From: Saprospiraceae bacterium
GTDB lineage: Bacteria; Bacteroidota; Bacteroidia; Chitinophagales; Saprospiraceae
Length of the DNA: 64,000 nucleotides
Direction: 5' to 3'
Assembly (NCBI GenBank): GCA_019187225.1
Contig: JABAQQ010000024.1
Location: 124,001-188,000, forward strand
Both the position numbers and the translations under genes were made by a program. How positions within the stretch are numbered: position 1 is the first letter of the stretch; every line of letters begins with the position of its first letter. The notes under the pieces are model-generated. The model saw only the letters and a program-made list of their open reading frames with translations. It was not told where the DNA came from and searched no databases. Below are positions 26,847 to 35,850 of this stretch, one piece after another.

Positions 26847-28541
26847 ATGACTTTTGAATCCTTTCCTTACGTGCGCCCTGAAATGACACAGGTATCCCGG
26901 GATTTTGAAAAACACCTGTTTCGTTTTCAAAATGCCAAAACTCCCGGCGAACAACAACGCAGTCTCAGCCGCCTGAACGCCGTGCGCGAAGAATTCCTGA
27001 CAATGGTCAATCTCTGCCTGATCCGCCATACTTCCGATACACGCGACCCTTTTTATGAAAAAGAGAACGAATATTTTGACGAAAACCTTCCCGCATTCGA
27101 GGCGCTGAACAACCGTTTTTTCCGCGCCCTGCTTGCTTCCCCTTTCCGGGAGGTGCTGGAACAAAAATTTGGCGCCCAACTTTTTACACTTGCTGAACTG
27201 GCGCTCAAAACCTTTCAACCTGCCATTCTCGAAGATATGCAGCAGGAAAATGCCCTCAGCACCGAGTATACCAAACTGAAGGCACAGGCAAAAATCCAGT
27301 TCGAGGGCGAGACCTACAACCTGAGCAGCATTCACCCGCTCGAAATTGCGGACAATCGCGATACACGGCGCCGCGCCGCCGAGGCCAAGTGGGCATTTTT
27401 TGCTGAAAATGCCGCAACGATCGAAGATGTTTTCGATAAAATGGTGCGGGTGCGCCACCGCATTGCCCGTCAATTGGGCTATCAAAACTTTGTAGACGTC
27501 GGCTACGCCCGGATGCGCCGGTCTGACTATTCGCCCGCTATGGTGGCCAACTTCCGCCGCCAGGTTCGGGAGATCATCGTTCCGCTGGCCACCGAACTCT
27601 ACGAAAGGCAACGCAAACGCCTCGGCATCGATCGTTTGAAATACTACGACGAGGAATATAAATTTCCTTCCGGCAACCCCAAACCCATCGGTGCTCCGGA
27701 CGAAATCGTGGCCAATGCGGCCAGAATGTACCGCGAGCTCAGCCCCGATACCGACCGTTTTTTCGGTTATATGCAGGAAACCAAACTCATGGATCTGGTC
27801 AATCGCGATGGCAAAGCTACCGGGGGTTATTGCACCTACATGAGTAAATTCGGCGCGCCTTTCATTTTTTCCAATTTCAACGGTACCAGCGGCGATATCG
27901 ACGTGCTCACCCACGAAGCGGGGCATGCCTTCCAGGTATGGAGCAGCAGCAGGTTCACTTTCGATGAGTATCACTGGCCCACCAGCGACGCCGCTGAGAT
28001 ACACTCCATGAGCATGGAGTTTTTTACCTGGCCCTGGATGCCCCTCTTTTTCGGCGACCAGACCGCCAAATACTATTTCATGCACCTCAGCGGAGCGATC
28101 CAATTCATCCCCTACGGCGTGGCAGTGGATGAATTTCAACATATTATATATGAAAACCCCGGTATGACACCTGCCGAACGGAACGCCGCCTGGCGCGAAT
28201 TAGAAAAAACATACCTGCCACACCGGGATTACGATGGCAACGCTCACCTCGAAGCGGGCCGGTTTTGGCAAAAACAAAATCATATTTTCAACTCCCCGTT
28301 CTACTACATTGATTACACCCTGGCACAGATATGTGCATTCCAGTTCTGGATGAAAGACCGGCAAAACCACAAAAAAGCGTGGCGCGATTACGTCCGCCTG
28401 TGCAAAGCCGGCGGAAGCAAATCGTTTCTTGAACTGGTGCAACTGGCCGGCCTGCGTTCACCCTTCGAGGACAATTGTGTGGAAAGCGTGGCAGGCGGGA
28501 TACGCAAGTTCCTGGATGGTGTGGACGATTCGCGATTTTGA
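26847..28541 (+). CDS. M3 family oligoendopeptidase
   Basis: The 564-residue cytoplasmic metallopeptidase has the zinc-binding motif HEAGH (His356, Glu357, His360) in DVLTHEAGHAFQVW and the third ligand in HSMSMEFFTWP. The C-terminal FYYIDYTLAQICAFQFW segment is typical of the PepF/M3B oligoendopeptidases. It degrades short peptides. No signal peptide. It is divergent from the barrel gene, with 80 bases between. Confidence 0.94.
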   Translation: MTFESFPYVRPEMTQVSRDFEKHLFRFQNAKTPGEQQRSLSRLNAVREEFLTMVNLCLIRHTSDTRDPFYEKENEYFDENLPAFEALNNRFFRALLASPFREVLEQKFGAQLFTLAELALKTFQPAILEDMQQENALSTEYTKLKAQAKIQFEGETYNLSSIHPLEIADNRDTRRRAAEAKWAFFAENAATIEDVFDKMVRVRHRIARQLGYQNFVDVGYARMRRSDYSPAMVANFRRQVREIIVPLATELYERQRKRLGIDRLKYYDEEYKFPSGNPKPIGAPDEIVANAARMYRELSPDTDRFFGYMQETKLMDLVNRDGKATGGYCTYMSKFGAPFIFSNFNGTSGDIDVLTHEAGHAFQVWSSSRFTFDEYHWPTSDAAEIHSMSMEFFTWPWMPLFFGDQTAKYYFMHLSGAIQFIPYGVAVDEFQHIIYENPGMTPAERNAAWRELEKTYLPHRDYDGNAHLEAGRFWQKQNHIFNSPFYYIDYTLAQICAFQFWMKDRQNHKKAWRDYVRLCKAGGSKSFLELVQLAGLRSPFEDNCVESVAGGIRKFLDGVDDSRF

Positions 28542-28570
28542 CAATCAGCGAACCGTTTTTGAGGTGACCG

Positions 28571-29998
28571 CTACTGCGTCTTTGATTTCAAGTATTCCTT
28601 CGCGAAGCTGACCCAGTCTTTTTCTTTTTCATTCAGCCGCACATCAGGCGGTATGCCCGTTCCGTCTATCGCTTTGCCGATATCCACTCGGCAGGAGCGG
28701 GACGTAGGGTAAGCGAGTCCGAATTTGCCGCAGGGGAAATCGAGATTGTGCAGGTTCCCGTAGTCCATGATGCCCGCTGTGTTCTGGCCGAAGAGGGTGA
28801 CGCGGTTGCTTTGTTCGGCGTAATAAACGAACTGTTCGCAACTGCTGGCGCAATTGCCGTTGATGAGAATGGCGACATGTTTCGGGAATGGCTTTACTTT
28901 CCTGAATCTCTGGGTCGTTTCACCGCACTTGCCGACATAACCGCCGGGGTTGCGGCGCATTTTTCGCGCCATGCCGGCAAAATATCGCCGGTATTTTTTC
29001 GGGAAATCCTTGCTGTCGCGCAAGCGGTCGTACTTCTGGATGTTGTCTTCCGTCGAGTAGATCTGCCCTTTGTAGCCTTTCACATTGCCGGAATATACGT
29101 AAGGCCGCAGGGGATAAAACGTGATGTCGCTTCCGCCGCCGTTGTTGCGGCAATCAATGATGAGGTTGGGCGTGCGCTCCAGCAGGGCGGAATTGGCATT
29201 TACGAGGCTGTCGAGTTCGAGCCGGACGGTCTCGTTCATGGTAGGTACGGTCAGCAACAACGTTTGAGAATCGAGTTGGGCGAGGGTAAAAATTTGCGGT
29301 TTGGCAGGCATATTGGGCGTACCCGGATATTGTTTGTACCAGGGGCCTAATTCGGTGAATTCCAATTTTCCGTCGCTGAATGAAGCCGTTGGATTGCGTT
29401 CCGAGTGGTCGCGCATGAAAAAGCGGGCCTTGAATTTCCCCGCTTCGGATTGCTTCAATTCGAATTTCACCTGGCCGGGCATCCACCATACGCTGTCGGC
29501 ATTGAGGATGACGGCTGCAAAATCGCGCTGGGGTGTCGTATTGCGCACCAGGGCAACGCGATAATTTCCTCCGGCAATTTGATAGATTCCTTCTACGGGG
29601 TCGCGGCCCGGTTGGTCGAGATAAACGCGGGCTTCGGCTTCGGTCAGTGCTATTTTTTCCCAGGTGGCGTAGCGCGCGCGGATCGCTGCCGGGTCGTCGG
29701 TATCGGGCCCGCCTTTGGCATAGAGTTGTACGTGACCGTCGCGAAACCAGCGCGCCCATTCTGCCATCAGGCGCAGGCAGGCAGTGTCGGTCTGTGCCTG
29801 GGCGATTTTGGCCTGAAAACCGGCAGTGTGGCGGTCGAATTCCGCCTGGTTTTGCGGCGTCACCTTGTCGCGGTAACCGGAGTAATTGAGCGCCAGTTTC
29901 TGGCGGAGCCAGTCGAATTGTTCGGTGCAGGGGCAGGATTGGGCGGAAGCAAGAGTCGGGAGTAAGAAGAGAAATAAAAAGGGAGTAATTTTATTCAT
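28571..29998 (-). CDS. S41 family peptidase (C-terminal processing protease-like)
   Basis: The product has 475 residues from ATG 29998 with signal peptide MNKITPFLFLFLLPTLASAQ. An N-terminal helical part is followed by a core carrying IIDCRNNGGGSDITFYPL and the nucleophile region LINGNCASSCEQFVYYAEQ, where Ser in ASSCE is the likely catalytic residue, and then the substrate groove GTGIPPDVRL. No PDZ domain is obvious between, unlike CtpA. It is probably periplasmic. The aldehyde dehydrogenase gene lies 55 bases upstream on the same strand, so they may share a transcript. Confidence 0.9.
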   Translation of the reverse strand: MNKITPFLFLFLLPTLASAQSCPCTEQFDWLRQKLALNYSGYRDKVTPQNQAEFDRHTAGFQAKIAQAQTDTACLRLMAEWARWFRDGHVQLYAKGGPDTDDPAAIRARYATWEKIALTEAEARVYLDQPGRDPVEGIYQIAGGNYRVALVRNTTPQRDFAAVILNADSVWWMPGQVKFELKQSEAGKFKARFFMRDHSERNPTASFSDGKLEFTELGPWYKQYPGTPNMPAKPQIFTLAQLDSQTLLLTVPTMNETVRLELDSLVNANSALLERTPNLIIDCRNNGGGSDITFYPLRPYVYSGNVKGYKGQIYSTEDNIQKYDRLRDSKDFPKKYRRYFAGMARKMRRNPGGYVGKCGETTQRFRKVKPFPKHVAILINGNCASSCEQFVYYAEQSNRVTLFGQNTAGIMDYGNLHNLDFPCGKFGLAYPTSRSCRVDIGKAIDGTGIPPDVRLNEKEKDWVSFAKEYLKSKTQ

Positions 29999-30053
29999 GC
30001 AGTGAATGTTTGAGCAAAAGACGATGGCGGGAGGAAAAATGTTGCAAAGAAAT

Positions 30054-31493
30054 TCATCCTGCAATGGTCACATTTTTCGTCTCCGTAAAAAATCGCATCG
30101 CTTCCCAGCCGCCTTCGCGTCCGACGCCCGACTGTTTTACTCCGCCAAACGGCGTGCGCAAGTCGCGCAAAAGCCAGCAATTCACCCACACGATCCCCGC
30201 CTGGAGTTCGGCCGCAAAACGCTGGGCGCGACTGAGGTTGTTCGTCCATACCGTGGCGCTCAGACCGTAAGAAACACCATTGGCCAGGGCCAGCGCTTCG
30301 TCGTCGGAATCGAAAGGCTCTATCGTGACAACCGGGCCGAATATTTCTTCCTGATTGGTGCGGCATTGGAGGGTTAAACCTTCTATAACGGTCGGCGCGA
30401 TGTACCAGCCGCCCGATAATTTTCCCGGCAATTCCACCACTTCTCCGCCACAGAGAATGCTGCCGCCTTCCTGCTTAGCCAGTTCAATATAGGATAGGAT
30501 CTTTTCAAAATGCGGCTTGGAAACGACTGCGCCCAGCCGGCTGTCGGGGTGCATCGGATCGCCGACTTTCATCGCTTTCACCCGCTCCACGAAGTCTTTT
30601 TTAAATTTTTCAAAAATTGTTTTTTCTACATAAATCCTTGATCCGCAGAGGCAAATTTGTCCCTGGTTGCTGAATGAAGAGCGCACGGTCGTTTCCAGCA
30701 TTTTGTCGTAATCGCAGTCGGCAAAAATGAGATTGGGATTTTTACCGCCGAGCTCGAGCGAAAGTTTTTTGAACATGGGCGCTGCGATGCGGGCGATCTC
30801 CGCCCCGGCACGGGTGCTGCCGGTGAACGACACGGCTTTCACCTGCGGGTGGCGCACGATGGCTTCTCCCGCTTTCGGGCCGAGGCCGTGCACGATGTTC
30901 AGTACACCCGGCGGCATGCCTGCGGCGTTGCATATCTCTCCCAGCAAACAGGCGGTGAGGGGCGTGATCTCCGAAGGTTTACCCACGACGCAGTTGCCGG
31001 CGGCGAGCGCGGGAGCGATTTTCCAGGTGAACAGGTATAGCGGCAAATTCCAGGGGGAAATGCAGCCGACCACGCCCAGCGGCTGGCGCAGGGTGTAGCT
31101 CAAAGCGCCGGGCATCTGGTGGCTTTCTGAGGCGAAATGCAGCAGTGCGGTGGCAAAAAACTTGAAGTTCAGGGCAGCGCGCGGAATGTCTACCGTCCGG
31201 GAAGCGAAGATGGTTTTGCCCGAATCGAGGGTTTCGGCCTCAGCCAGGCGGTCGAGATTCTGAAGGATGCCATCGCTCACGGCGCGCAAGATGTCGTGGC
31301 GTTGTTCGAGCGGCAGGCTGGCCCAGGCCGGGAAGGCCGCCGTTGCCGCTGCCACCGCATTGGCTATGTCTTTTTCGTCCGAATCGGGTATTTTTCCGAA
31401 AATTTCGCCTGTGGCGGGGGCGTAATTGTCTATGTAATTTCCGCCGCCGGGCGGCACAAATTTTCCGCCGATATAATTATGAATGACTTGCAT
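30054..31493 (-). CDS. Aldehyde dehydrogenase, 2-(amino/hydroxy)muconic semialdehyde type
   Basis: The 479-residue NAD-dependent dehydrogenase has general base Glu in LSLELGGKNP and catalytic Cys in NQGQICLCGS. The segment VNCWLLRDLRTPFGGVKQSG, then VGREGG, is characteristic of the 2-hydroxymuconic/2-aminomuconic semialdehyde dehydrogenases (ALDH8 group) of catechol meta-cleavage or kynurenine breakdown. No other gene of those pathways is visible here, so the substrate is inferred. The ATG at 31493 begins MQVIHNYIGGKFV, a normal family start. Confidence 0.9.
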   Translation of the reverse strand: MQVIHNYIGGKFVPPGGGNYIDNYAPATGEIFGKIPDSDEKDIANAVAAATAAFPAWASLPLEQRHDILRAVSDGILQNLDRLAEAETLDSGKTIFASRTVDIPRAALNFKFFATALLHFASESHQMPGALSYTLRQPLGVVGCISPWNLPLYLFTWKIAPALAAGNCVVGKPSEITPLTACLLGEICNAAGMPPGVLNIVHGLGPKAGEAIVRHPQVKAVSFTGSTRAGAEIARIAAPMFKKLSLELGGKNPNLIFADCDYDKMLETTVRSSFSNQGQICLCGSRIYVEKTIFEKFKKDFVERVKAMKVGDPMHPDSRLGAVVSKPHFEKILSYIELAKQEGGSILCGGEVVELPGKLSGGWYIAPTVIEGLTLQCRTNQEEIFGPVVTIEPFDSDDEALALANGVSYGLSATVWTNNLSRAQRFAAELQAGIVWVNCWLLRDLRTPFGGVKQSGVGREGGWEAMRFFTETKNVTIAG

Positions 31494-31668
31494 GACACTA
31501 TTGTGGAAAATCTTGGTCGGGTGAGTTGATCAGGATGTAGTCGGGAAAAACGATTTTTGCCGAAAAAAACGGTTTTTACCCGGCAAACCTACCGACTTTT
31601 CCGGCGTCAAGCATGACGCGATTTCAAAAGACCCTTTTTTGGCGAAAAGTAATTCGTCGTCAGATCGC

Positions 31669-31736
31669 CAAATCAACAAATCAACAAATAAACAATTCAC
31701 CCCCTCTGGCATTTCACCGATTCACCAAATCAACAA
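31669..31736. repeat. AAATCAAC-type octamer repeats before the ABC ATPase gene
   Basis: Degenerate units CAAATCAAC, CAAATAAAC, ATTCACC and CAAATCAAC run to 6 bases before the ATG of the next gene. The same units occur at 32711-32748, on the other strand at 38972-39008, and inside the MITE-like elements. Confidence 0.6.
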
Positions 31737-31742
31737 TTTTCA

Positions 31743-32660
31743 ATGATCCTTTCCATCCAAAACGTCGTAAAAACCTACGGAAATTACACCGCCGTTGACC
31801 ACGTCAGTTTCGATGTGCCGAAAGGCCGCGTTTTCGGTTTGCTCGGCCCCAACGGCGCGGGAAAAACTTCGCTGATCCGTATGATCACGACGATCACCGC
31901 ACCCGACGAGGGTGCGATTTATCTGAACGGCGAAAAACTCAACGAGCGCACGCCCGAAAAAATCGGCTATATGCCGGAGGAACGCGGCTTGTATAAAAAA
32001 ATGAAAGTGGGCGACCACCTGTTATATCTCGCCCAACTCAAAGGTCTTTCTGATGCGCAGGCTAAAAAGCAAATTGACTTCTGGCTCACAAAATTCGACA
32101 TCAAAGACTGGTGGTCCAAAAAGATCGAAGACCTGTCGAAAGGGATGCAGCAGAAGATCCAGTTCATCGCCACCATCGTGCACCAACCGCCGCTGCTGAT
32201 CCTCGACGAGCCGTTCACCGGTCTCGACCCCATCAATACCAATCTCATCAAGGACGAGATCCGGCAACTCAACGAAGCCGGCACGAGCATCATTTTCAGC
32301 ACCCACCGCATGGAACAGGTGGAAGAAATGTGCGACTATATCGTGCTCATCAACCACGGCAAAAACGTGCTGTACGGCGAAGTGCAGGACATTAAGAATC
32401 AATACAAACAAAACCTTTTCCGGGTGGAATGGCAAGGCGAGCTGCCCTCCGATTTTGGCCAGCAATTCTCCATCGTGAAGGAGGAAAACCACGCCGCCAC
32501 GGTCAAACTGGAAGATGAAAGCCAAAGCAACGAACTCCTCCGGCATCTGATCCAAAAAGGCTTGCGCATTACGCATTTCGAGGAGATATTGCCCACCTTC
32601 GATGAGATATTTATCCGGACAGTAGCGGGAGAACATCACCCCATGCACAAAGTATCATGA
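31743..32660 (+). CDS. ABC transporter ATP-binding protein (NatA-like)
   Basis: The 305-residue ATPase has Walker A GPNGAGKTS (about 36-44), the signature LSKGMQQKIQF, Walker B LLILDEPFTGLD and the H-loop STHRMEQVEEM. A C-terminal extension of about 80 residues (RVEWQGELPSDF...) is usual for DrrA/NatA-type exporters. It pairs with the ABC-2 permease gene 92 bases downstream, suggesting an Na+ or drug-type efflux system in the inner membrane; the substrate is unknown. Confidence 0.93.
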   Translation: MILSIQNVVKTYGNYTAVDHVSFDVPKGRVFGLLGPNGAGKTSLIRMITTITAPDEGAIYLNGEKLNERTPEKIGYMPEERGLYKKMKVGDHLLYLAQLKGLSDAQAKKQIDFWLTKFDIKDWWSKKIEDLSKGMQQKIQFIATIVHQPPLLILDEPFTGLDPINTNLIKDEIRQLNEAGTSIIFSTHRMEQVEEMCDYIVLINHGKNVLYGEVQDIKNQYKQNLFRVEWQGELPSDFGQQFSIVKEENHAATVKLEDESQSNELLRHLIQKGLRITHFEEILPTFDEIFIRTVAGEHHPMHKVS

Positions 32661-32710
32661 CTGATCCCGCGGATTCCTGCGCTCAGACAGGCGTCCTGTC
32701 CGAAAATTAT

Positions 32711-32748
32711 CACCGCATCAACAAATCACCGAATTAACAAATCAACAG
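32711..32748. repeat. AAATCAAC/AAATCACC octamer repeats between the ABC genes
   Basis: Four related units (GCATCAAC, AAATCACC, GAATTAAC, AAATCAAC) end 4 bases before the permease ATG and match the repeats in front of the ATPase gene. Confidence 0.55.
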
Positions 32749-32752
32749 AAAT

Positions 32753-34078
32753 ATGTCCAAACTTTCCCTCATAGTCAGGCGCGAATACCTGACACGCGTC
32801 ACCAAAAAATCCTTCATCATCGGCACCCTCCTGGCGCCGCTGGGTTTGTTGGTCTATATGCTCGTTATTGTGGGGCTTACCAAATACGAAAGCGGCAGTG
32901 AAATAAAAGTTGCCCTGCTCGACGAAGCGGGAATGGTCAGGCAATTGCCCGACGATAAAGGCGTCCGGTTTTTACCCGCCGGCAATAAGACGCTCGACCA
33001 ACTCAAGACGGAAGTCAGGGAAAAACAAATTGACGGCGTATTGCGCATCCCGCCGCTGGGCAATTTTCAGAAAAAGGAACACACCGTTTTTTACTATTCC
33101 GACAACAAACTGGCGCCGGAGAAAAGCAGCGTCATAGAGCGCAAAGTGGCTAAAAAGATACGCGAGTTCAAAATTGACTCGCTGCAACTCGACCCCAAAG
33201 CCCTCGAGATGCTCGAAACGGACATTGCCATTGACCCCGAAAAGGTGACCGGAACGGGCGAAGACGACAGCAAATACACTGCCGGGGTGGGACTCGCCAT
33301 CGGCGGCATCATGGCGTTCATCATGTTTTTTATGGTGACGATGTACGGCGCTATGGTGATGCGGTCGGTCATGGAAGAAAAAACCAACCGCATTGTGGAG
33401 GTGATGATGTCGAGCGTGCGGCCTTTCGACCTGATGCTGGGCAAGATCATCGGTGCCGGGGCAGTGGGCCTGACACAGGTGGTGGCATGGGTCGTTCTGA
33501 GCGGGGCGGTCATGTTCATTGTGCCGTTTTTTGTAGGGGGCATTGATCCCGCCCAAATGCAGGCGCCGATGACGCCCGGCGAGGTGCCCATTGACCCCGA
33601 ACAAATGGAAGGCGAGGCGTTCCGCTTTATGGCGGAGATCAGCAAGCAGAACTGGCCGCTCATCATTTTCGCCTTTATCATCTTTTTCCTCGGCGGTTAC
33701 TTTATTTATTCCTCTCTGTTTGCCGCCATCGGTTCCGCCATGGGCGACGATCTTGGTGAAAGTCAATCGCTGACGTTGCCGGTAATGATCCCGATTATCC
33801 TGGCGTTTTACATCACAGCGTTTGCCGGCATGCGCAATCCCGACAGCGGGCTTATGGTATTCGCTTCCATGTTTCCCCTGTTTTCACCCATTGTCATGCC
33901 ATTCCGCATGGCGTTCAACCCTCCCTGGTGGCAGATCGCCTTGTCGCTTGTACTGGTTGTGGCCGCCGCCTTTTTCTTCGTTTGGCTGGCGGGCAGGATA
34001 TACCGCGTGGGTATTTTGCTCTACGGCAAAAAAGTTACATTCCGGGAAATCGGAAAGTGGATGTTTTACAAGGGCTGA
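32753..34078 (+). CDS. ABC transporter permease, ABC-2 type (NatB-like)
   Basis: The 441-residue protein has an N-terminal helix (FIIGTLLAPLGLLVYMLVIV), a large extracytoplasmic domain (about 45-175) and five to six further helices (GGIMAFIMFFMVTMYGAMVM; VGLTQVVAWVVLSGAVMFIV; LPVMIPIILAFYITAFAG; IALSLVLVVAAAFFFVWLAG). The cytoplasmic loop RSVMEEKTNRIVEVMMSSVRP is the typical ATPase-contact site of this group. It forms an exporter with the preceding ATPase. Its 3' end overlaps the convergent DUF2064 gene by 13 bases. Confidence 0.92.
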   Translation: MSKLSLIVRREYLTRVTKKSFIIGTLLAPLGLLVYMLVIVGLTKYESGSEIKVALLDEAGMVRQLPDDKGVRFLPAGNKTLDQLKTEVREKQIDGVLRIPPLGNFQKKEHTVFYYSDNKLAPEKSSVIERKVAKKIREFKIDSLQLDPKALEMLETDIAIDPEKVTGTGEDDSKYTAGVGLAIGGIMAFIMFFMVTMYGAMVMRSVMEEKTNRIVEVMMSSVRPFDLMLGKIIGAGAVGLTQVVAWVVLSGAVMFIVPFFVGGIDPAQMQAPMTPGEVPIDPEQMEGEAFRFMAEISKQNWPLIIFAFIIFFLGGYFIYSSLFAAIGSAMGDDLGESQSLTLPVMIPIILAFYITAFAGMRNPDSGLMVFASMFPLFSPIVMPFRMAFNPPWWQIALSLVLVVAAAFFFVWLAGRIYRVGILLYGKKVTFREIGKWMFYKG

Positions 34079-34662
34079 ACGGCAAGCCAGTCGTCTTCCG
34101 TATCCACATCCGGCAACAACGGCAGCAGGGCGCATGATTTCCCTGCTGCCGTTATTTTTTCCAGGGTTTGAGCCCGCACCTTCGACGTGCTCCATTCGAC
34201 ATCCTGAAAAACGGAGGGTTCCAACGCTTTCATTCCCAGCAAATAATAACCGCCGTCGGGTACAGGGCCGAGCACGAAATCGAATTCGTCCAATTGGTTG
34301 AAAGCCGACTGCAATATCTCCCCCCTGAGTTTCGGACAATCGCTGCCGATGATGACGACCTTGTTCGCACCGGCTTCAAATGCCGTTCGGAACGCCTGCT
34401 CCATGCGTGCCCCGAGGTCGCTACCTGCCTGCATTTTTTTGGAAAAATCCGCTTCCGGCCAGTCGTCATTTTTATCAATAAAATCGCTGTAACAGAGCCA
34501 TCGTTCGACCCGGACGCCGAGTGCGGCCCGGCGGGTCCTTTCCAGTAAAATACGGTAGATACGCAGTGCCTCCGCGTCGCCGGCAGTGCGTGCCAGGCGG
34601 GTTTTTACTTTGCCCAATCGGGGATTGCGGATGAAAATGAGGAGAATCTCGTGCAAATGCAT
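34066..34662 (-). CDS. DUF2064 / TIGR04282-type glycosyltransferase
   Basis: The 198-residue GT-A-like protein contains FIRNPRLGKVKTRLART near the start (nucleotide-binding), IIGSDCPKLRG (acidic motif) and LGPVPDGGYYLLGM. These match the family linked to arsenosugar biosynthesis in some bacteria. No arsenic genes are adjacent, so that role is not supported here. It overlaps the ABC permease tail by 13 bases in convergent orientation. Confidence 0.85.
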   Translation of the reverse strand: MHLHEILLIFIRNPRLGKVKTRLARTAGDAEALRIYRILLERTRRAALGVRVERWLCYSDFIDKNDDWPEADFSKKMQAGSDLGARMEQAFRTAFEAGANKVVIIGSDCPKLRGEILQSAFNQLDEFDFVLGPVPDGGYYLLGMKALEPSVFQDVEWSTSKVRAQTLEKITAAGKSCALLPLLPDVDTEDDWLAVQPL

Positions 34663-34769
34663 CGCGGTTTACGGCAAAGGTCGCGAATTCAAATGCGATA
34701 CAGGCACCTGCAATGGAGTGGGCGGCGCCGGTTCGTTATTTTGAACATAAAATGAGCAGGTTTTGGTCT

Positions 34770-34800
34770 GTTGGGTGGACAACCGGCAAGTGCACCTTTG
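34770..34800 (+). promoter_or_regulatory. Probable promoter of the secreted protein gene at 34853
   Basis: GTTG at 34770-34773, a 19-base spacer and CACCTTTG at 34793-34800 resemble the Bacteroidota TTTG/TAnnTTTG layout. Transcription would start near 34807, giving a leader of about 45 bases. Confidence 0.4.
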
Positions 34801-34852
34801 TCCCATTGAAACATCGAACCAATATCCTTTCACCTAACTTTTTTTTCTAACA

Positions 34853-35500
34853 ATGAAAACATTAAAAATCGTCCTTGCACTATTTGCGCTGACCCTCTCC
34901 ATCCATTCGCTTGCTGCCCAGACCAAAGGTGTTATTTCCATTTCTTCTGCGGCAACTGCCACTACCGCCGACTACGACAAAATTACCGGCATCATGAAAG
35001 AAAAAGGCGTGTGGGAAATGGGATGGTCGTTCCATGCCATGGGAGCATCGCAGCCGACGGGTTTGTTCGGTTTCGGATTGTACCCGAGCCAGGAAGCTTG
35101 TAATAAACGCATGGAAGCCACAAAACCCATTTTTGAGGGCGCCAGCACGAAGCCAAGCATCCAGGTATATGAACTTTACAGCAGTTTTCTGGGAACGATT
35201 CCAGCCACAAAACCCGCTGCGGGCATCGTTGTGCACTTCAATGGAAGCGGTATGACCGCCGCCCAATACGACCAGATACTCGTCGAACTTGAAAAGGTCA
35301 CGACTTTTCCTCCGGCGGGACAGATCGCCCACGCCTGCTACAAAACGGACGACGGGTACAAGGTGCTGGATGTATGGGAATCGGCGGCTGCATTCAATAC
35401 TTTCGGCGAAAAACTGATGCCGATACTCCAGAAGTTGGGGATCAACGCGGGCCAACCGGTGGTTTACAGCCTTTACAACTATTTGAAAACGAATAATTAG
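34853..35500 (+). CDS. Secreted protein with two ferredoxin-like (dimeric alpha-beta barrel) repeats
   Basis: The 215-residue protein has a signal peptide MKTLKIVLALFALTLSIHSLAAQ. The mature part is two halves of about 85 residues with parallel order: (TADYDKITGIMKEKG...YPSQEACNKRMEATKPIF...YELYSSF) and (AAQYDQILVELEKVT...WESAAAFNTFGEKLMPIL...YSLYNYL). This fits an internally duplicated dimeric alpha-beta barrel (ABM-like) fold. No specific enzyme or ligand is recognised. The gene stands alone. Confidence 0.65.
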   Translation: MKTLKIVLALFALTLSIHSLAAQTKGVISISSAATATTADYDKITGIMKEKGVWEMGWSFHAMGASQPTGLFGFGLYPSQEACNKRMEATKPIFEGASTKPSIQVYELYSSFLGTIPATKPAAGIVVHFNGSGMTAAQYDQILVELEKVTTFPPAGQIAHACYKTDDGYKVLDVWESAAAFNTFGEKLMPILQKLGINAGQPVVYSLYNYLKTNN

Positions 35501-35572
35501 ATAGCCTTATCGTATTGTATAACATATGTGATGCGAATCAGGGCAAAGCCAAGTGTGCGGCCTTTTCTAATG

Positions 35573-35672
35573 TTTCCCGCAGATTTCACAGAAAAATGAC
35601 GCAGATTTTCGCAGATTGAGATCAGAATCTGCGGCTATCTGCGTATTTTTTTCTGCGCAAATCTGCGGGAAA
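35573..35672. repeat. Imperfect palindromic intergenic element
   Basis: Outer arms TTTCCCGCAGATTT (35573-35586) and AAATCTGCGGGAAA (35659-35672) are perfect complements. The inside also pairs imperfectly through repeated CGCAGAT units. The whole 100 bases could fold into one long hairpin. It lies in the 350-base gap between two plus-strand genes, with no coding sequence seen. Confidence 0.65.
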
Positions 35673-35850
35673 TGGCTCTACGCTGTCTATAACGGTTTCG
35701 TTGTTCTATCCATACCGACTCGCATGGCATGTGTAAATTCACCCACGAACTGACCTTCCGGATATACCTTTTGCGCCATTTTCCGGAAAAAAACATGAAA
35801 ATCAATACGTGCCCCTGAATTGACCTGAGGATTTTACCCAAATTTGCCCC

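Noticed and set aside
26799-28142. 447-codon antisense frame over the M3 peptidase gene
   Set aside because: It is a shadow of a well-supported gene and has no domain signature.
34066-34662. Arsenosugar biosynthesis locus
   Set aside because: The family name suggests it, but no arsenic methylation or resistance genes are adjacent.
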